Positions 35,690-48,870 of a stretch of DNA of 64,000 nucleotides are shown here, piece by piece. Where the stretch lies: the NCBI GenBank assembly GCA_029959085.1, contig JARWIR010000016.1, forward strand, positions 20,345,499 to 20,409,498, in the 5' to 3' direction. The notes beneath the pieces were generated by a model, which did not search any database, was not told the DNA's origin, and saw only the letters and a program-made list of their open reading frames with translations. The stretch comes from Nemophila menziesii. Taxonomy: Eukaryota; Streptophyta; Magnoliopsida; Boraginales; Hydrophyllaceae. Position numbers and translations under genes: made by a program. Position 1 is the stretch's first letter, and each line of letters starts with the position of its first letter.

Positions 35690-36400
35690 ACCCGTGGATA
35701 GTTGTTAGTTAAAGGGGCTTAATTGTGCAATTTGCTTTACTTACAGGGGCTAAATTGTGCATATTTCGTTACTTACATGGGATTAACTTGCAATATTCGT
35801 TAGATTTGTGAAGTCTTAGTTACAGGTGCTAAATTGTGCATATTTCCTTAGTTACAGAGGATTAACTTGCAATATTCGTTAGTTTTGTGAAGTATACTAC
35901 AAATTCTTATGCCATATTGATGTTTTTGAACGAATACTTAGGCTTTTTCTTTAATTTCTGTTGAAAAATAGCATATATAAGGGGTAATTATATAATATAG
36001 TATAGTTAGGGACCTAATATGTAATTTTCATAAGCATAAGGGACCTATAGTGGATTTTCTATTTTTAAAGTGATTTTTGTGCATTTTGAGTAATATATGG
36101 ATTTTCTGTGTATTTTCGCAAATTCAAGGACTAAAATTGATTTTATTGAAAGTATTAGGGATCTATAGTGCATTTTTTTATGTAGGGTCAGATATGGAAA
36201 TTTTGGTTATTAGGGTACTTTTTAAAGTATTTTATAAACTAAAAATGCAGGTTTCAAAACTAGAAGGGACATATAGTGCAATTTCTAAGTATAAAGCAAT
36301 GTGTGGAATTTTGAATAATATAGGGGCTTCTTGTGAAATTTTGGTTATTATAGGACTTAAAGGATTTCATTTCAAATTATAGGGTCTGAAATGCAATTTG
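35690..36400. repeat. Dispersed 'ggggctaaattgtgca / gggacctatagtgca' motif cluster
   Basis: At least eight imperfect copies of a roughly 35-45 base unit ending in (t)gtgca(a/t)t are scattered here. The same motif occurs at 10.7, 12.8, 15.2 and 16.2 kb. Apparent ORFs such as 36077-36382 are not convincing. Confidence 0.5.
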
Positions 36401-36570
36401 TGACGTGGAAGCTTGGTGCAGTGTATCAGATTAAGAAAGAAGTAATATAATGCTGCTAAAACAAAAAAATAATGGGAATAATGGCTAGGGTGAAAATCGG
36501 AAGGAATATATCGGGAAAAAACTAAATATAAGACTAAATGTATATTTATTGTAAAACAATTCAAAAATAC

Positions 36571-37400
36571 TTTATACCAAATTACTGTAAAACAATTCAA
36601 TTATATGTATTGAAGAATGTTTGGGAGCTAAAGGATATTATTTGTGGGGTCCTTAGGAGTAGAAGGCCGAGAGAGTATATTGGGTTTGTGGGTTACCTCG
36701 GGAAATGCGAGCAACATTACATATGAGGTATCAATTAAGGAATTTTATGCTTTATATAAAAAACCTTACGATTTATTTCGTCAAAAAACCTTTGTGAAAC
36801 CTTGGGCGAATATTATTTGGGACTCGTGTGTATTTCCTAAACATGTAATAATTGTTTGGACGGTTTTGAGGAAGAGGCTTAAAACTAAGGATCGCATAAC
36901 TTACTTGGAGTTTGATCGTCTTTGTAATTTATATGGGGATGACTTTGAGTCAAATAAGCACCTATTTTTTTATTGTTCTTATTCGAGGACTATTTGGGAT
37001 TAGATAAAGTAATGGCTAAGAAAGCATAAGGTAATGAACATGCTTCTAAGTGCTTTAAAATGTCTCAAGAAACTTAAAACTAGAGAAAATTGGAGGATAA
37101 AAGCATGGAGGTTGGTTTAGAGCTACCGCTTATTGTATTTTTACAGTAAGAAATGACCTAGCTATGAGTGGTGAATTTACATCAAGGGAAACGGTTACCA
37201 AGAAAGTTAAGTGGTGCATATTTTCCATTATATTTTTCTTGTTCCCTCATCATTCTTTTAAGGATGATAGTAGGACATTGAGTTAGTCGTATTTAACTTT
37301 TCTAGTTCCTACCTTAAGCCTTCGGGACTAGATAGATAACTCTCTTATATAGTGTACAACTATTTTCCATTAATACAACCGTTTACCTAACAAAAAAAAA
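36571..37400 (+). mobile_element. 5'-truncated LINE
   Basis: 36644-37003 encodes a zf-RVT region (VSIKEFYALY, ANIIWDSCVFPKHVIIVWTVLRKRLKTKDRI, then LCNLYGDDFESNKHLFFYC). A degenerate linker and a 3' UTR follow, ending in an A-tract at 37392-37400. acaattcaaaaata-like sequence at 36556-36569 and after the A-tract (37400-37414) is a likely target duplication. It is another L1-type 3' end, dead on arrival. Confidence 0.75.
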
Positions 37401-37414
37401 CAATTCAAAAAATA

Positions 37415-38149
37415 TATTTTAAGCCCAAATTGGAGAGCGCAGCTTGGTGGGAAAATAAGTGTGAAGAGATTTTCTTTCAGTTCTTTTGTACCCGTGCGAG
37501 TGTGAAAAGATCTGTTTTAGGTTTTATTATGTTACATTGTTTTTTTTCTCACATAAAAAGTTGTTTTATTGTGGTTCCAATGTTTATTATTTTTTTCACG
37601 TAATTTGTCAACGTTTGGTTTTGTACTTCTTTTTAATCTTAAAATTTATTATTTATTTAATATTTAGAATTTATCATTTTATTTAAAATTTAAAATGTAA
37701 AATAAAAAAAATGGAAATACAAACCACATAAAAAATTAGGATAGGAAAATCAAAAATTTCAGAAATATTATATGTACTTTCAATTTCGATCTATTTTTTT
37801 CCGAAGAAATCAAAATTTCAGAATTTCACAACATTAAAAACCTGTTCGTCGGAATTTTCCGAACGAAAAAATTAGAATTAAGAATATTTTGGATCCGATT
37901 TCCACCCACAAATAATATGGAAGTCTTTCATAATTGTTCAATGAAAAATATATTCAAAATTTGGTAAAATTTATTTTTTACACATACAAAATAGAATCCT
38001 TATTCGCATATTCTTTTAACGTAAATTCTTAAAAAGACATAAAAAATTGTAAAATAAAATTTTAAATTTTGAAAACTATTGTTTTAGTGCACCCTTATGG
38101 AAGAGTAACCTACGTCTTCGCATAGATATCCACATTGACCGTTAGAATC
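37415..38149. other. AT-rich intergenic with a scrap of repeat X
   Basis: 37431-37460 (ggagagcgcagcttggtggg) resembles repeat X at 17393. No gene was seen in the rest. Confidence 0.5.
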
Positions 38150-40360
38150 GATTTATTATGACCTTAACCAGAACCTCTGTCTCTTAACCGTACACCTTAA
38201 CAATAACTCCTAACTCTTAACCATAACACCTAACCTTTAACCGTATACCTTAATCATAACCCTAACCTTTAACCATATACCTTAACCATAACCCCTAACC
38301 CTTAATCATATACCTTAACCATAACCCCTAACTCTTAACCCTATACCTTAACCATATACCTTAACCATATACCTTAATCATATACCTTAACCCCTAACCC
38401 TTAACAACGACCACTAACTGTTGACCGCTAACCATATACCTTGATCACTAACTATATACCTTGACAACTAACTACATACCTTGACCACTAATCATTGACC
38501 ACTAACCATATACCTTGACCACTAATCGTTGACCACAAACCAGATACCTTGACCACTAACCATATACCTTGACCACTACCTATATACCTTAACCTCTAAC
38601 CATTGACCACCAACTATATACCTTGACCACTAACCATATACCTTGACCACTAACCATTGACAACTAACCATATACCTTGACCACTAACCATAACTATTGA
38701 CCACTTACTAGTGACCACTAACCGTTGACCACTAACTATATAACTTGATAACTAACCATTGACCACTAACTATATACCTTGACCAGTAACCATTGACCAC
38801 GAACCATATACCTTGACAACTAACCATTGGCCACTAACCATATACCTTGACCACTATAAATTGATCACAAACCATATACCTTGACCAGTAACCGTTGACC
38901 ACTAACCATATACCTTGATCAGTAACCATTGACCACTAACTATATACCTTGACTAGTAACCATTGACCACTAACCATATAACTTGACCACTAACAATATA
39001 CCTTGACCACTAACCATTGACCATGAACCATATATCTTTACCACTAACCATTGACCACTAACTATATACCTTGACCACTAACCATTGACCACCAACTATA
39101 TACCTTGACTACTAACCATTGACCACTAACCATTGACCACTAACTATATACCTTGACCAATAAACATTGACCACTAACCATATACCTTGACCATTAACCA
39201 TATACCTTGACAACTAACCATTAACCACTAATTATATACCTTGACCACTAACCATTGACCACTACCTATATACCTTCACCAGTAACCATTGGCCACCAAT
39301 TATATAGTTTGACCACTAACCATTGACCACTAACCATATACCTTGACCACTAACCATATACCATTGACCACTAACTATATACCTTGACCACTAACCATAA
39401 CCATTGACCACTAACCATATACATTAACCACACCACTAACCATTGACCACTAACCATATACCTTGACCACTAACTATATACCTTGACCACTAACCATAAC
39501 CATTGACCACTGACCATATACATTGACCACTAACCACTAACCACTAACCATTTACCACTACCTATATACCTTGATTACTAACCATTGACCACTACCTATA
39601 TACCTAGACCACTAACCATTGACCACTAACTATATACCTTGACCACTAACCATAACCATTGACCACTAACCATATACATTGACCACTAACCATATACCTT
39701 GACCACTAACCATTGACCACAACACATATACCTTGACCACTAACCATATCTTGGCCACTAACCATATACCTTGACCACTAACCATAACCATTGACCACTA
39801 ACCATATACCTTGACCATTAACCACTAATTATATACCTTGACCACTAATCATATACCTTGACCACTAACCATTGATCATTAACCATTAACCATATACCTT
39901 GACCACTAACCAATGACCACTAACTATACCTTGACCACTAACCATTTACCACTAACTATATACCTTGAACACTAACCATTGACCACTAACCACATACCTC
40001 GACCTCTAACCATTGACCACTAACCATATACCTTGACCACTAACTATTGACCATTAAACATAACCATTGACCACTAACCATATCCCTTGACCACTTATGT
40101 TGACCACTAACCATATACCTTGACCACTAACTATATACCTTTTTTATTTGATGATAAAAAAAATAACTATATACCTTGACAACTAACCATTGACCAATAA
40201 CTATATACCTTGACCACTAACCATATACCTTGACCACTAACCATATACCTTGACCACTAACCATACCTTGACTACTAACCATTGACCACTAACTATATAT
40301 CTTGACCACTAACCATTGACCACTAACTGTATATCTTGACCATTAACCATTGACCACTTT
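38150..40360 (-). repeat. Telomere-like and minisatellite array 2, inverted relative to array 1
   Basis: Positions 38150-38410 are C-strand telomere-like units (ccctaacccttaaccatata, cataacccctaaccc). These pass into taccttgaccactaacca / ttgaccactaaccat units for almost 2 kb. The reverse complement gives 'ggttagtggtcaaggtatatgg', clearly akin to array 1 (ggtatatggtcaactctagtgg), so the two arrays share ancestry but lie in opposite orientation about 18 kb apart. Confidence 0.85.
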
Positions 40361-42440
40361 TCCATAACAAATGATGCTCTCAAGCTTGACCTTCATATTT
40401 AACCCAACAATCCTATTGGATACAAATTTTGTTACTAAGTTTATTACTTGGGATGATTCATGCCCTCAGTAGAGATTGATTTAGTGGGAAAACTATTCAA
40501 CCCACTCCATTCTCAAGAAGCCAAACCCAATATATAAATTTCAAAAAAATATATAATATAAATCATATTGAAGCCCTTCAAGTATGCCTAACCCGAATAA
40601 GTCAACGTACAACTAGGGAAAATAGTAGGTTGTAGCTCCTACAAGCATCGTGCCAAGGAAAATGCATTCTTCTTTTTGTAGAATAATGTACACATTCTAA
40701 TAAACCAAAGGATTTAGAGGAAAATGATAGTAGGTAATTATAATTACAATATTTTCATTAGGTATCTAAGTTTCTTAGATGAATACTTTTATATGCCAAT
40801 TGTATATTGATTACACAAAAGAACACTTATAACATTAAATTAACCTGGAGGTCTTGTTGAAACTTCTTAGACAGATGGTAATAAATCTCCTAGAAAGAAA
40901 AATTATTCTAACTAATGGTAGATAAGCTTACAGAAGGAACACTTATACTTTAGACCATGATAGTTATATATAGGTTCCATGTATTCCTATAAGATTAATA
41001 ATTAAAAGATTCTAGAAGAAAATAATTGTGCTTACCAATGTTCGCTATTAAATCAAGAACACTTATAATTTGAGTGTGAAAATGATCTAGAAGTTATGTC
41101 GAATCCTCTGGAACCGATTGTAGCTAAGCTTCCAGAAGGAAACTTATATAAGCCAAGCTTCGAGAATAAATACTTTACTTAAACTATAAAAGATATAGGG
41201 ATTTTTCCAAATCCTATGAGCTCGATGGCAGTAAGCTTCTATAAGGAATACTTATACTTAAATATAGTAATTAAGGTTCCAAATATATACTTATAATTTA
41301 ACTATAGAATCCTCAGAGGTCGGCGATACCTACATAGAGGTTTTGTTGAATCTTCTTATATTAATGGTTTCTTACTAAAAATGATTGATGGTAGATAACA
41401 TATCGAAGAAATACTTATAACTTAAAAATATAGGTGATTTAGCTATAAGACCTACGTTATTAAGGAATCATTATACTTACAGATACTAGATAAGCTTCCA
41501 AAAGCGAGTACTTTCCCATACACAAATAGTAGCTAAGCTTCTAGAAGGGATACTTGTACTTGATGATGGAAGCTAAGCACCCAGAAGGATCACTATATTT
41601 TATGCATGGCAATGATGCAGACTTTTCTTCAAATACCGATGGTAGCTAAACTTCCGGGAAAAAATGTATTTTTTTCTAGTGGCGCCTAAATTTCTAGAAG
41701 GAACACTTATTATTACATTTGCTAGTCCAGAAGGAATAATTTATAGTTTAAAATTAAAGTGATCTAGAGATTCCATCGAATCCTCTAATATCGATGACAG
41801 CTAAGTTTTCAGAAGGAATACTTATACATACTAATGATATCTAAGATTCCATACACAATTCTTTTACTTCAACCATAAATGCGATCTCGAAGTTCTTTCA
41901 AAATATCTGAGACCTATGGTAGCTAAGAATTTAAATGGATCACTTATACTCACCAATGATAAAAAACCTTATGGACAGAATACTCTAACCATAAAACATG
42001 ATCTAGAGGTTCCATCAAATATTATGAGATCTATGGTAGCTAATATTGAAAAAGGAAAACTTGCACGTTAACCATAAAATATGATTAATAGGTTGTGTCA
42101 AATCCTCTAAGACTGTTGGTAGCTAGGCCTTTATAAGGAACACTTATACTTGTTTACTATACTTATGCTTCTAGCAGGTTTAGACATACGTTGACCATAA
42201 ATGCGGTATAGATGTTTTGTTGAATCCTCTAAGATCAACAGTAGATAATATTCTTGAAGAAACATTTTATACTTACCGATGGTAGATAGTCTTTGAAAAT
42301 GAACACTTATACTTCAACCATAAGGTGATATAGAAATTATTATAATCATATAAGTTTGATGGTAACTGAGCTTTCAGACGGAACCATTATACTTGTTAAT
42401 CATCTAAAATTTATACACACAAATCATGATGTTTTATTAG
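40361..42440. repeat. Highly diverged tandem repeat, unit about 100 bp
   Basis: From about 40860 the text 'ggtagctaagcttccagaaggaacacttatactt ... gatctagaggttccatcgaatcctct(g)agat' recurs with heavy decay to about 42400, at least a dozen times. The first 500 bases are unassigned. No coding frame was seen. Confidence 0.6.
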
Positions 42441-42446
42441 TTTGTA

Positions 42447-42706
42447 ATCCCTCCGTTCCTAAAAGGTTGTCACATTTTCTTTTGCACACAAATTAAAAAA
42501 TGTCATTTATTATTCATTTGATGACTAAAATACCCTCCATAAAGTGTCTTGATATCTTAAATATGTATTGGGAACATATATTACAATATTTAATTAAGGG
42601 TAAAAGTGGTATAAAGAATAAAAAAGTTTCTTGATTTTCTAAAGTGACAAACTTTTTGGAACAACTATTTTTAGTATAAGTGACAACATTTTAGGAATGG
42701 AGGGAG
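42447..42706. mobile_element. Stowaway (Tc1/mariner) MITE, 260 bp
   Basis: The terminal inverted repeats start with the Stowaway signature (atccctccgttcctaaaa on the left, actccctccattcctaaaa on the reversed right) and extend through gttgtcac on both sides. The TA target duplication is at 42445-42446 and 42707-42708. It has no coding capacity and depends on a mariner-type transposase elsewhere. Confidence 0.93.
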
Positions 42707-42708
42707 TA

Positions 42709-43927
42709 AATGATAAAAAGGCATGAGTAGCAATCATAGTTGTAACATAGTAGAAACACTGGAAATGATTACTCATATATACATTAAAGGTCCTTGATAT
42801 ATTTTAACCTCTCCATATCAAAAAATTTGTTAAAGGAAAGTAACAAGTCTAAGAAATTATAAGGTTTATATCACTTTAAAAATATTCTATAATTATACTC
42901 TAATCTAAATGCAAGGCCTCAAATTTTATACCGCACGTTATTCATTCATTTAGTGTCCCTGATGGTACATCCATGACATGAACATTTCTAACATTGAGAT
43001 TGTTGTGATAGCACTCTAGTTTATCGGTTACCTATAAAAGTGATCACTTCCTACTTGGGAATGTTATAGTGAGGTGATAGGTAGAAACCACAACTCAAAG
43101 TCTGATATGAGTTTGTTGTTTGATGATCGTATGATTGTAAAATATGCAACTCTCTATTGTGAACTAGGCAACAATGTCTTTGTATCATTATTGAGTTACA
43201 ATTTCAGTGCCTTACAAGTATATGTGAGTTATCTATAATAATTGTGATAGTTACAAAACCTATTTTATAACGTCTTCACTTGGTTATGATCGAGCGGGGG
43301 TGATTAGTTCAACTATATGCTTGGATCATTTACAAATTGGCATAAGATATCAAAATTTGAAGTACTTCCACGGAATTTATGTTAATGCCCGACACTCCTT
43401 ATGGCTGGAGGGAGATATCGTCGAGGCTTATAAAATTGATGACCAGTCGTATGTTCATGAAAGCTCTCTCCATTTGATAGAGAAAATTCTACTAGATAAA
43501 TAAATAAAAGAAACGTGTAATAAATTATTTTGCTATATATATGATGTATAAATCATGTTATACAAAATGTTGAGATCTGGATTTTATACATCATCCTTCT
43601 ATTTATATGAGACACTAGTAGTTATCGACAATTTATCAAGCTATCAACAAAATGTTAGTTGTATTCATAACTACTTCTAACTTTCATAATGCCTATATAT
43701 TTGTTTAGCATGCCACGTTGAGGAGGTGGTTTCCGGGGGATAAGATCGAAGGTTTAACTGATTCCTTGTATCTCCTACCCTCGTAAGGTTGTGGTGGTGA
43801 GGTTCTATTTGTATATATCAGATTCTTGGCAACATGTTCTTGTATATCCTTGTTGTATTTGCACAAACACTCTTGTAACGAGGTAGGTGAACTTTTCTCT
43901 CTATTAAATACTAATGTCTCCCTTGTT
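42709..43927. other. Unassigned; 67-residue ORF of unknown nature
   Basis: The ORF at 43300-43503 (DHLQIGIRYQNLKYFHGIYV...) has no recognised motif and no codon evidence of being a gene. The rest shows nothing I can name. Confidence 0.4.
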
Positions 43928-45180
43928 GTGATAAATAAATCCTATTGTGAGACATCTTTTTATGTTGCTTTTGTGCTCAGCTGAGGGATTTCCCCCTATT
44001 ATTTGATATACCCTGTTTTGGATAGTTGCCACTTTTAGAGTTATTTGCACGTAATTTGTTTCTTAAATGTGAAGTTCTTAGGTACATGGATGATATAAGA
44101 TGCCAAAACATGGATAAGAAATCGAGGAAAGAAGATAAAAAAGGAAACCAAGAGTAAAAGGCAAAAGACACCATTTTTAGAAAGTGAAATAGTTGCCGGT
44201 CAGAACTAAAAAGTCGATTGTTTTCAATGGCACTTGACATTGACGTAGAGTTTGGATGAGAACTTTGACATTCATATAGGTCTCTGAATCACGGTCACCT
44301 GAAAACTATGATTTTTCAATTATGATATGTAATAAAAAAGTTATGCATTATGCAGCAGGCGTGACTCGAACCTGTACCCTCTTCGTGTAAAACGTATTTA
44401 GGATGGGCTAGGTCATTTTAATTAGTCCAAAGCCCATCCAAACGTTTTTAACATTATAAATATCAGCTCCAATCATTAGAAAGCTATATTTTGGCCGCCA
44501 GAGCTCAGTTTCCAAGAAAACAATTAACCACATAAGTAGTCTGGAAGATCTAAAGGAGGAAGAAACAACGGTGTAGCTTCACCGCAACATGTCTACGCTT
44601 CTCTATCACTAAAACCCTTTGAGTAAATTAGTATTAGTATTAATTTTTCTATGATTTAATTCTAAACTAATTATTCAAAGATTTTATTATGCTTATTAAA
44701 TCATTGTGCTTAGAATTATACTTGTAAGAATGCCTAAATATTGTTTTACCGTTAATTAAATTTGGGATTATTGTATTTAATTGAATTGAGTTTTACATTA
44801 TATTTCCATTGTTTATGTATTTGTGTTAATTACTCCTATGCTCTGGCCAATTAGCAGGTAGATGCGGTAATTGACCTAACACCTCGGCAGGGGGCGATAT
44901 TACAGAATTAGTACATAAGCGCCTAGTGCCTTGGAATGAGTAGGTTCTTGCACGCTAGGTAGTCAATAGGGTTATGGTAACTAGTCCTACCCAAAAAACA
45001 ATAGGTGAATAAGGTAGAGATCTAAGATCACCAGGACGGGAGTTAGAGTGATTTTGAATCCCGACTCGTGTAAAACATCACCAATTTACCCTTATTCTTA
45101 GAAACACAATTCAATAGGATAAATTCTTACTAGCATCCTTAGATTATTCAATAATTAGACACCCCTCCCGGGTGACCATC
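43928..45180 (+). repeat. LTR A, Athila-like Ty3-gypsy, 3'-truncated
   Basis: It begins tgtgataaataaatc and aligns along about 1.25 kb with LTR E (56943 onward). Shared blocks are agagttatttg, gtaattt, gttcttaggtac(c/a)tgga, 'gacctaacacctcggcaggg', and a TATA-like ttataaatatcag near 44454. Similarity ends near 45180, so about 300 bases of the 3' end are missing. Confidence 0.65.
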
Positions 45181-46058
45181 TAACTACTATTAAGACTATC
45201 CTGACATGATCAAGATTAAAATAGGCAATAAATTAAAGTACATAAAATAAATATATGGTTAAGAAGCTATAATTAATTTAAAAGTGTTTCCCAAAGAAAC
45301 TTAGATAGAAGAAAATAAAATTCAAACATTATACATATGCAAAACCCAAGCTATGGGAAAATTAGTTCATACTAGAAAGAAATAAACTAAAATAAAGATA
45401 CATACTGTCAACTTGCTTCTCTTGAATGACTTCTATGAATGATTCTTTGCGGAGAGGCAAGGACATGTTTACAATGATTAAAGGGTGTATTTATAGGTGT
45501 TTAGAAGAACCTAGGTCAAAATCTTGGAGTAGAAGGCAAGTAGTTGGGCTTCTTTTCCAAATCAAATTCGTTTCTTATATAGAAGATAGGATGAACACTA
45601 CAGTCTTGTTCTGGTCGTATCTCACTCGTTATTGCTCTGATTTTCGCCTACTTTATATCGAAATGACCGAGTCAAAAAGATATACACTTTTCCTTTATAT
45701 TTATTCTTTTTTTTGTTCGAATTTTTTATATTTATTCTCATTTTCCTATCATATAGTAAGTTATCTTCACTTTAGTGGACGTGACTGCAGAATTTCAGAT
45801 TTACTTGACAGCTTTTCATTTTTTATTTTATCTCTACTTCCTTTTATCTCCAACTTCCATCCATATCTTCTTTCCTTTGTCTCTTAGAATTAATTTGGAA
45901 TATAATTAATTTCCATAGATCTTTAAAGGTTCATATTAACACACAAATTAAACCAAACATGCTCTAAAAATAATAAATCATCAAATTAAGACAAGAAATA
46001 GGATTTTATTGAAATATTAATAAAAATCTCTAATTAAATACTCGAATACACCTAAAAT
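45181..46058. other. Unassigned, possibly a fragment of another LTR
   Basis: It contains gggtgtatttataggtg (TATA-like, 45482) and a run of pyrimidine-rich sequence. The 153-residue ORF at 45426-45887 is Phe/Ser/Tyr-rich and has no recognisable domain, so I do not call it a gene. Confidence 0.4.
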
Positions 46059-47653
46059 GATGTCTCCAACCTATATTATTACATCACAAATAGGGAGACA
46101 TCATCCATTCACAAGAATTTTTTTGGGAGTTTATTGGGCATAAGTGAGGGAGTTTCCCCTAACAATTGTCATATTTTACTTTTTACCTCTAGTTTTGGAC
46201 TTATTAATATTTATAGAGATTTTGTGCCTTAATTGTGTGTAAAGTATGTAGATTTTAGGTACATGATTGATACAAGGATCCAAGATGATGAGAAGAATTC
46301 AAAAAGTCAAGATAAACCCCAAGCCAAAGCGGAATTTGAATCTAGGGCCACTCTAGAAAGGTGGAGCGTTTGTCGGAGAAATCTTCGAGCCTTTGCGTTT
46401 CCGTCACTATGAGATATTGGTGAGACATTTGGACCTGATTCCTTTTTATTTAGAAATATATTGAGGTTAGGGTCGTTTGCAAGTGACGAAAGTTAATTCG
46501 GAGTTATTATGATGAAGTTGTGCCATTTGCTTCCACCGTGGTCCGAACAAAAATTCTGGTTAGTAAAACGGGTTGGGCCCCTTACAAACCCAACTTAGCA
46601 AGCCTAAAGGGGGCTCAGACGTTTTAAGATGCCATATCAACCATTTTTCCAGCCCCTCATCATTATATTTCACTCATTAGTCAACGTGCATCAAGTCAGA
46701 AAGGGGAAGAATGCTAAAGACAAAATGAAGTGGAGAAGACAAGGGGTTGTCTATGAACCCATCCATTCTACCTCAACCATTCACCATTTCCCGTCATTAT
46801 TAAGAGTAACTTATATTTATTTTTGATTTCTAAACATGATTATGATATTAGTTTTAATTAGTTTTTCTTCTATGAGTATGAACTATACCCTCATTGCTTG
46901 AGGATGCTATTGTAGACTTTATGTTTAGCTTTTTAATTGAGTTATTGTATTTGACATATTGATAATAATTAATTGAGTTGGGGTGATATTGTTCCATTGT
47001 CTTATGTATTTCACTTATATACTACCTATTATCTGGCCAAGGAGTGGGTAGTTGTTGTAATTTAAGCTAACACTTAGATGGGGGTTTAATTATGGCCCAG
47101 TACATAAGTGCCCAGTGCGAGGCATTGAACCGGATGGTCTTGTCCGCCAGGTAGTCATTAAGGGTTAGGAAATTTTACTCGTCGGATAGCCAGCTGGTGT
47201 GTAAGGTTGAGCTCTAAGTTCAGCTGGATGGGGAGTTAGAGTGCATTTAAATCTCAGCTAATGTGAACACAGACATCATCCTTATCAATCACAAGATTAA
47301 TTAGCGACATAAACAATACAAGCAATTCCTCAAGCAACCATCTCATATTAGTTCATCCATTTATTTATTTTACTTATATGTTTATCTTATTTATTAGTTA
47401 ATTCTTATTGCATTTACTTTATCATTAGTTGTTTAGTCATATTTGAAAACCAAATAAATATTTTCCTATTTGAACTCTTTAATATCTCGTTATTTATATT
47501 ACAAGCTTCACACATTTGCGATGATTTAAACACCATGGATCACTGATAATCCCTTTGGAAAACGATAACCCTACTTATCAGTCTTACTTGTCTCTGATCT
47601 ATACATTCCACAGTTTACTACTACTTTATTTTATCACACATTTGGGCACAACA
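46059..47653 (+). repeat. LTR B, Athila-like Ty3-gypsy 5' LTR
   Basis: It begins tgatgtctcc and carries an inverted copy, gggagacatca, at 46093-46103. It aligns over its whole length with LTR D (55049-56609), for example the gatacaaggatccaagatga, gtcaagataaaccccaag and 'taaaacgggttgggcccctt' blocks. It ends gggcacaaca just before a degenerate PBS. Confidence 0.75.
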
Positions 47654-47660
47654 AGTAAAA

Positions 47661-47680
47661 TGGCATCGATTCCAGGGATT
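47661..47680 (+). other. Degenerate primer binding site
   Basis: tggcatcgattccagggatt differs at five of the first 18 positions from the usual Athila-type PBS. Several changes are G-to-A or C-to-T, as expected from decay of methylated cytosines. It marks LTR B as a 5' LTR. Confidence 0.55.
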
Positions 47681-47695
47681 ATAGTTTAGATTTTT

Positions 47696-48464
47696 GTGTT
47701 ATGTCTAGATTGTTTTTGGTTTTACGTAAAATGTCTCTACATAATTAATAGGTTAAGCCTAATCAATCTAAAGAGAGAGATGGAGGCATTGAATGGGAAT
47801 GGAAAAATTCCACCTATTAATCGAGTTCAAGGTATCCTTGAGCTGGGAATACATTTTCGCATTCAACTGTTAGAGATTCGCCCTCCAACCATCCAAGCCG
47901 ATAGTTTCAAGCCTGGTCAGGGTATGCTTAGTTAATTCTTGAGTTATGGGAATTACAGTGGAGCCGCTCATGAAGATCTGGTATGAGCTATTCATAAGTT
48001 CATGAAAATTTATGACGCCTACATCACTCTAGGCGTAATAAGGGAACAAATGTAATATTTCACGTTTCAATTCTTTCTAACCGGAGGCGCGAGTGAGTGG
48101 CTAGATCGCTAACCATCCTAGATAAACCCAAATTTGGATGCAGTTCAAGTATAATTTTTGATCTATTTCTATTTTATAAGTATGAGGATAAAAAATCAAG
48201 TAGAGCTTGTTAATTTCATACAAGAAGCTGGAGAAATTCTAAGAGAAGCAAGGACAAAATTCCAACAACAATTGATAATATGTCGTCTTCATGGGTACAC
48301 TTCTTTGATGCAACCCCCTATGTTTTACAAGGGACTTGATGAGAGTTCAATATTAAGAGTTGATAATTATGTTAGTGGTGGTTATGTATCAATGGATCAT
48401 GTTCAGTCCGCAATTGGTATGGTGAAAATTATAGAAATTGAAAGAAGTTGGCCAACATCGTGAT
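47696..48464 (+). pseudogene. Ty3-gypsy gag remnant (Athila/Tat type)
   Basis: One frame with several stops matches the retrotransposon Gag pattern: PPTIQADSFKP, then HKFMKIYDAYITLGV, LTGGASEWLDR, TKFQQQL ... LHGYTSLMQPPMFYKGLDES, and ending in RSWPTS where relatives have xxWPS. This is the capsid part that packages element RNA. It lies about 100 bases after the PBS, as expected. The stops show it is non-coding now. Confidence 0.8.
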
Positions 48465-48870
48465 AAACAAGAGTTATGTCGCAAGTAAATGTTACTTCAA
48501 AGTTGGATGATAAGAGTTCTAGCTTGGTAGATCAATTAAATAAACTTACTATGCTTGTTAAAAAAAGCATCTAAGGGAAGAGTTCCAAGGTGAAGGGTGT
48601 AAATGAAACCCATGGGTATTCAACAGGAAATCGAGGAAGTTTCCAAAACTATCACCAAGGTAATCATGTCCAACATTCAATTACAAATGGGGTGACCTTT
48701 GCCGTTCCCGTTAATAAAAATAAAGCACAAACAGTATGGGAATAGAATCAACATAGTATGCATTGTAGGTTAGCAAGAATTTATAAGTAAGGTTATCGTG
48801 TGCAGGGATGAAGTGTGATTAAAGGTTTCAAAGCAATGTAAAATGCGATTAAATGTTAACAAATAATGTG
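48464..48870 (+). other. Degenerate post-gag sequence
   Basis: Fragments such as GNRGSFQNYHQGNH resemble the Asn/Gln-rich linker after gag in Athila-like elements. It ends at the foldback insertion. Confidence 0.4.

Noticed and set aside
38150..40360. CRISPR-like array
   Set aside because: The 'spacers' are themselves copies of the repeat and the sequence is plant nuclear DNA.
45426..45887. 153-residue ORF
   Set aside because: Phe/Ser/Tyr-rich translation of pyrimidine-rich repeat DNA, no domain, no exon signals; it lies between two LTRs.
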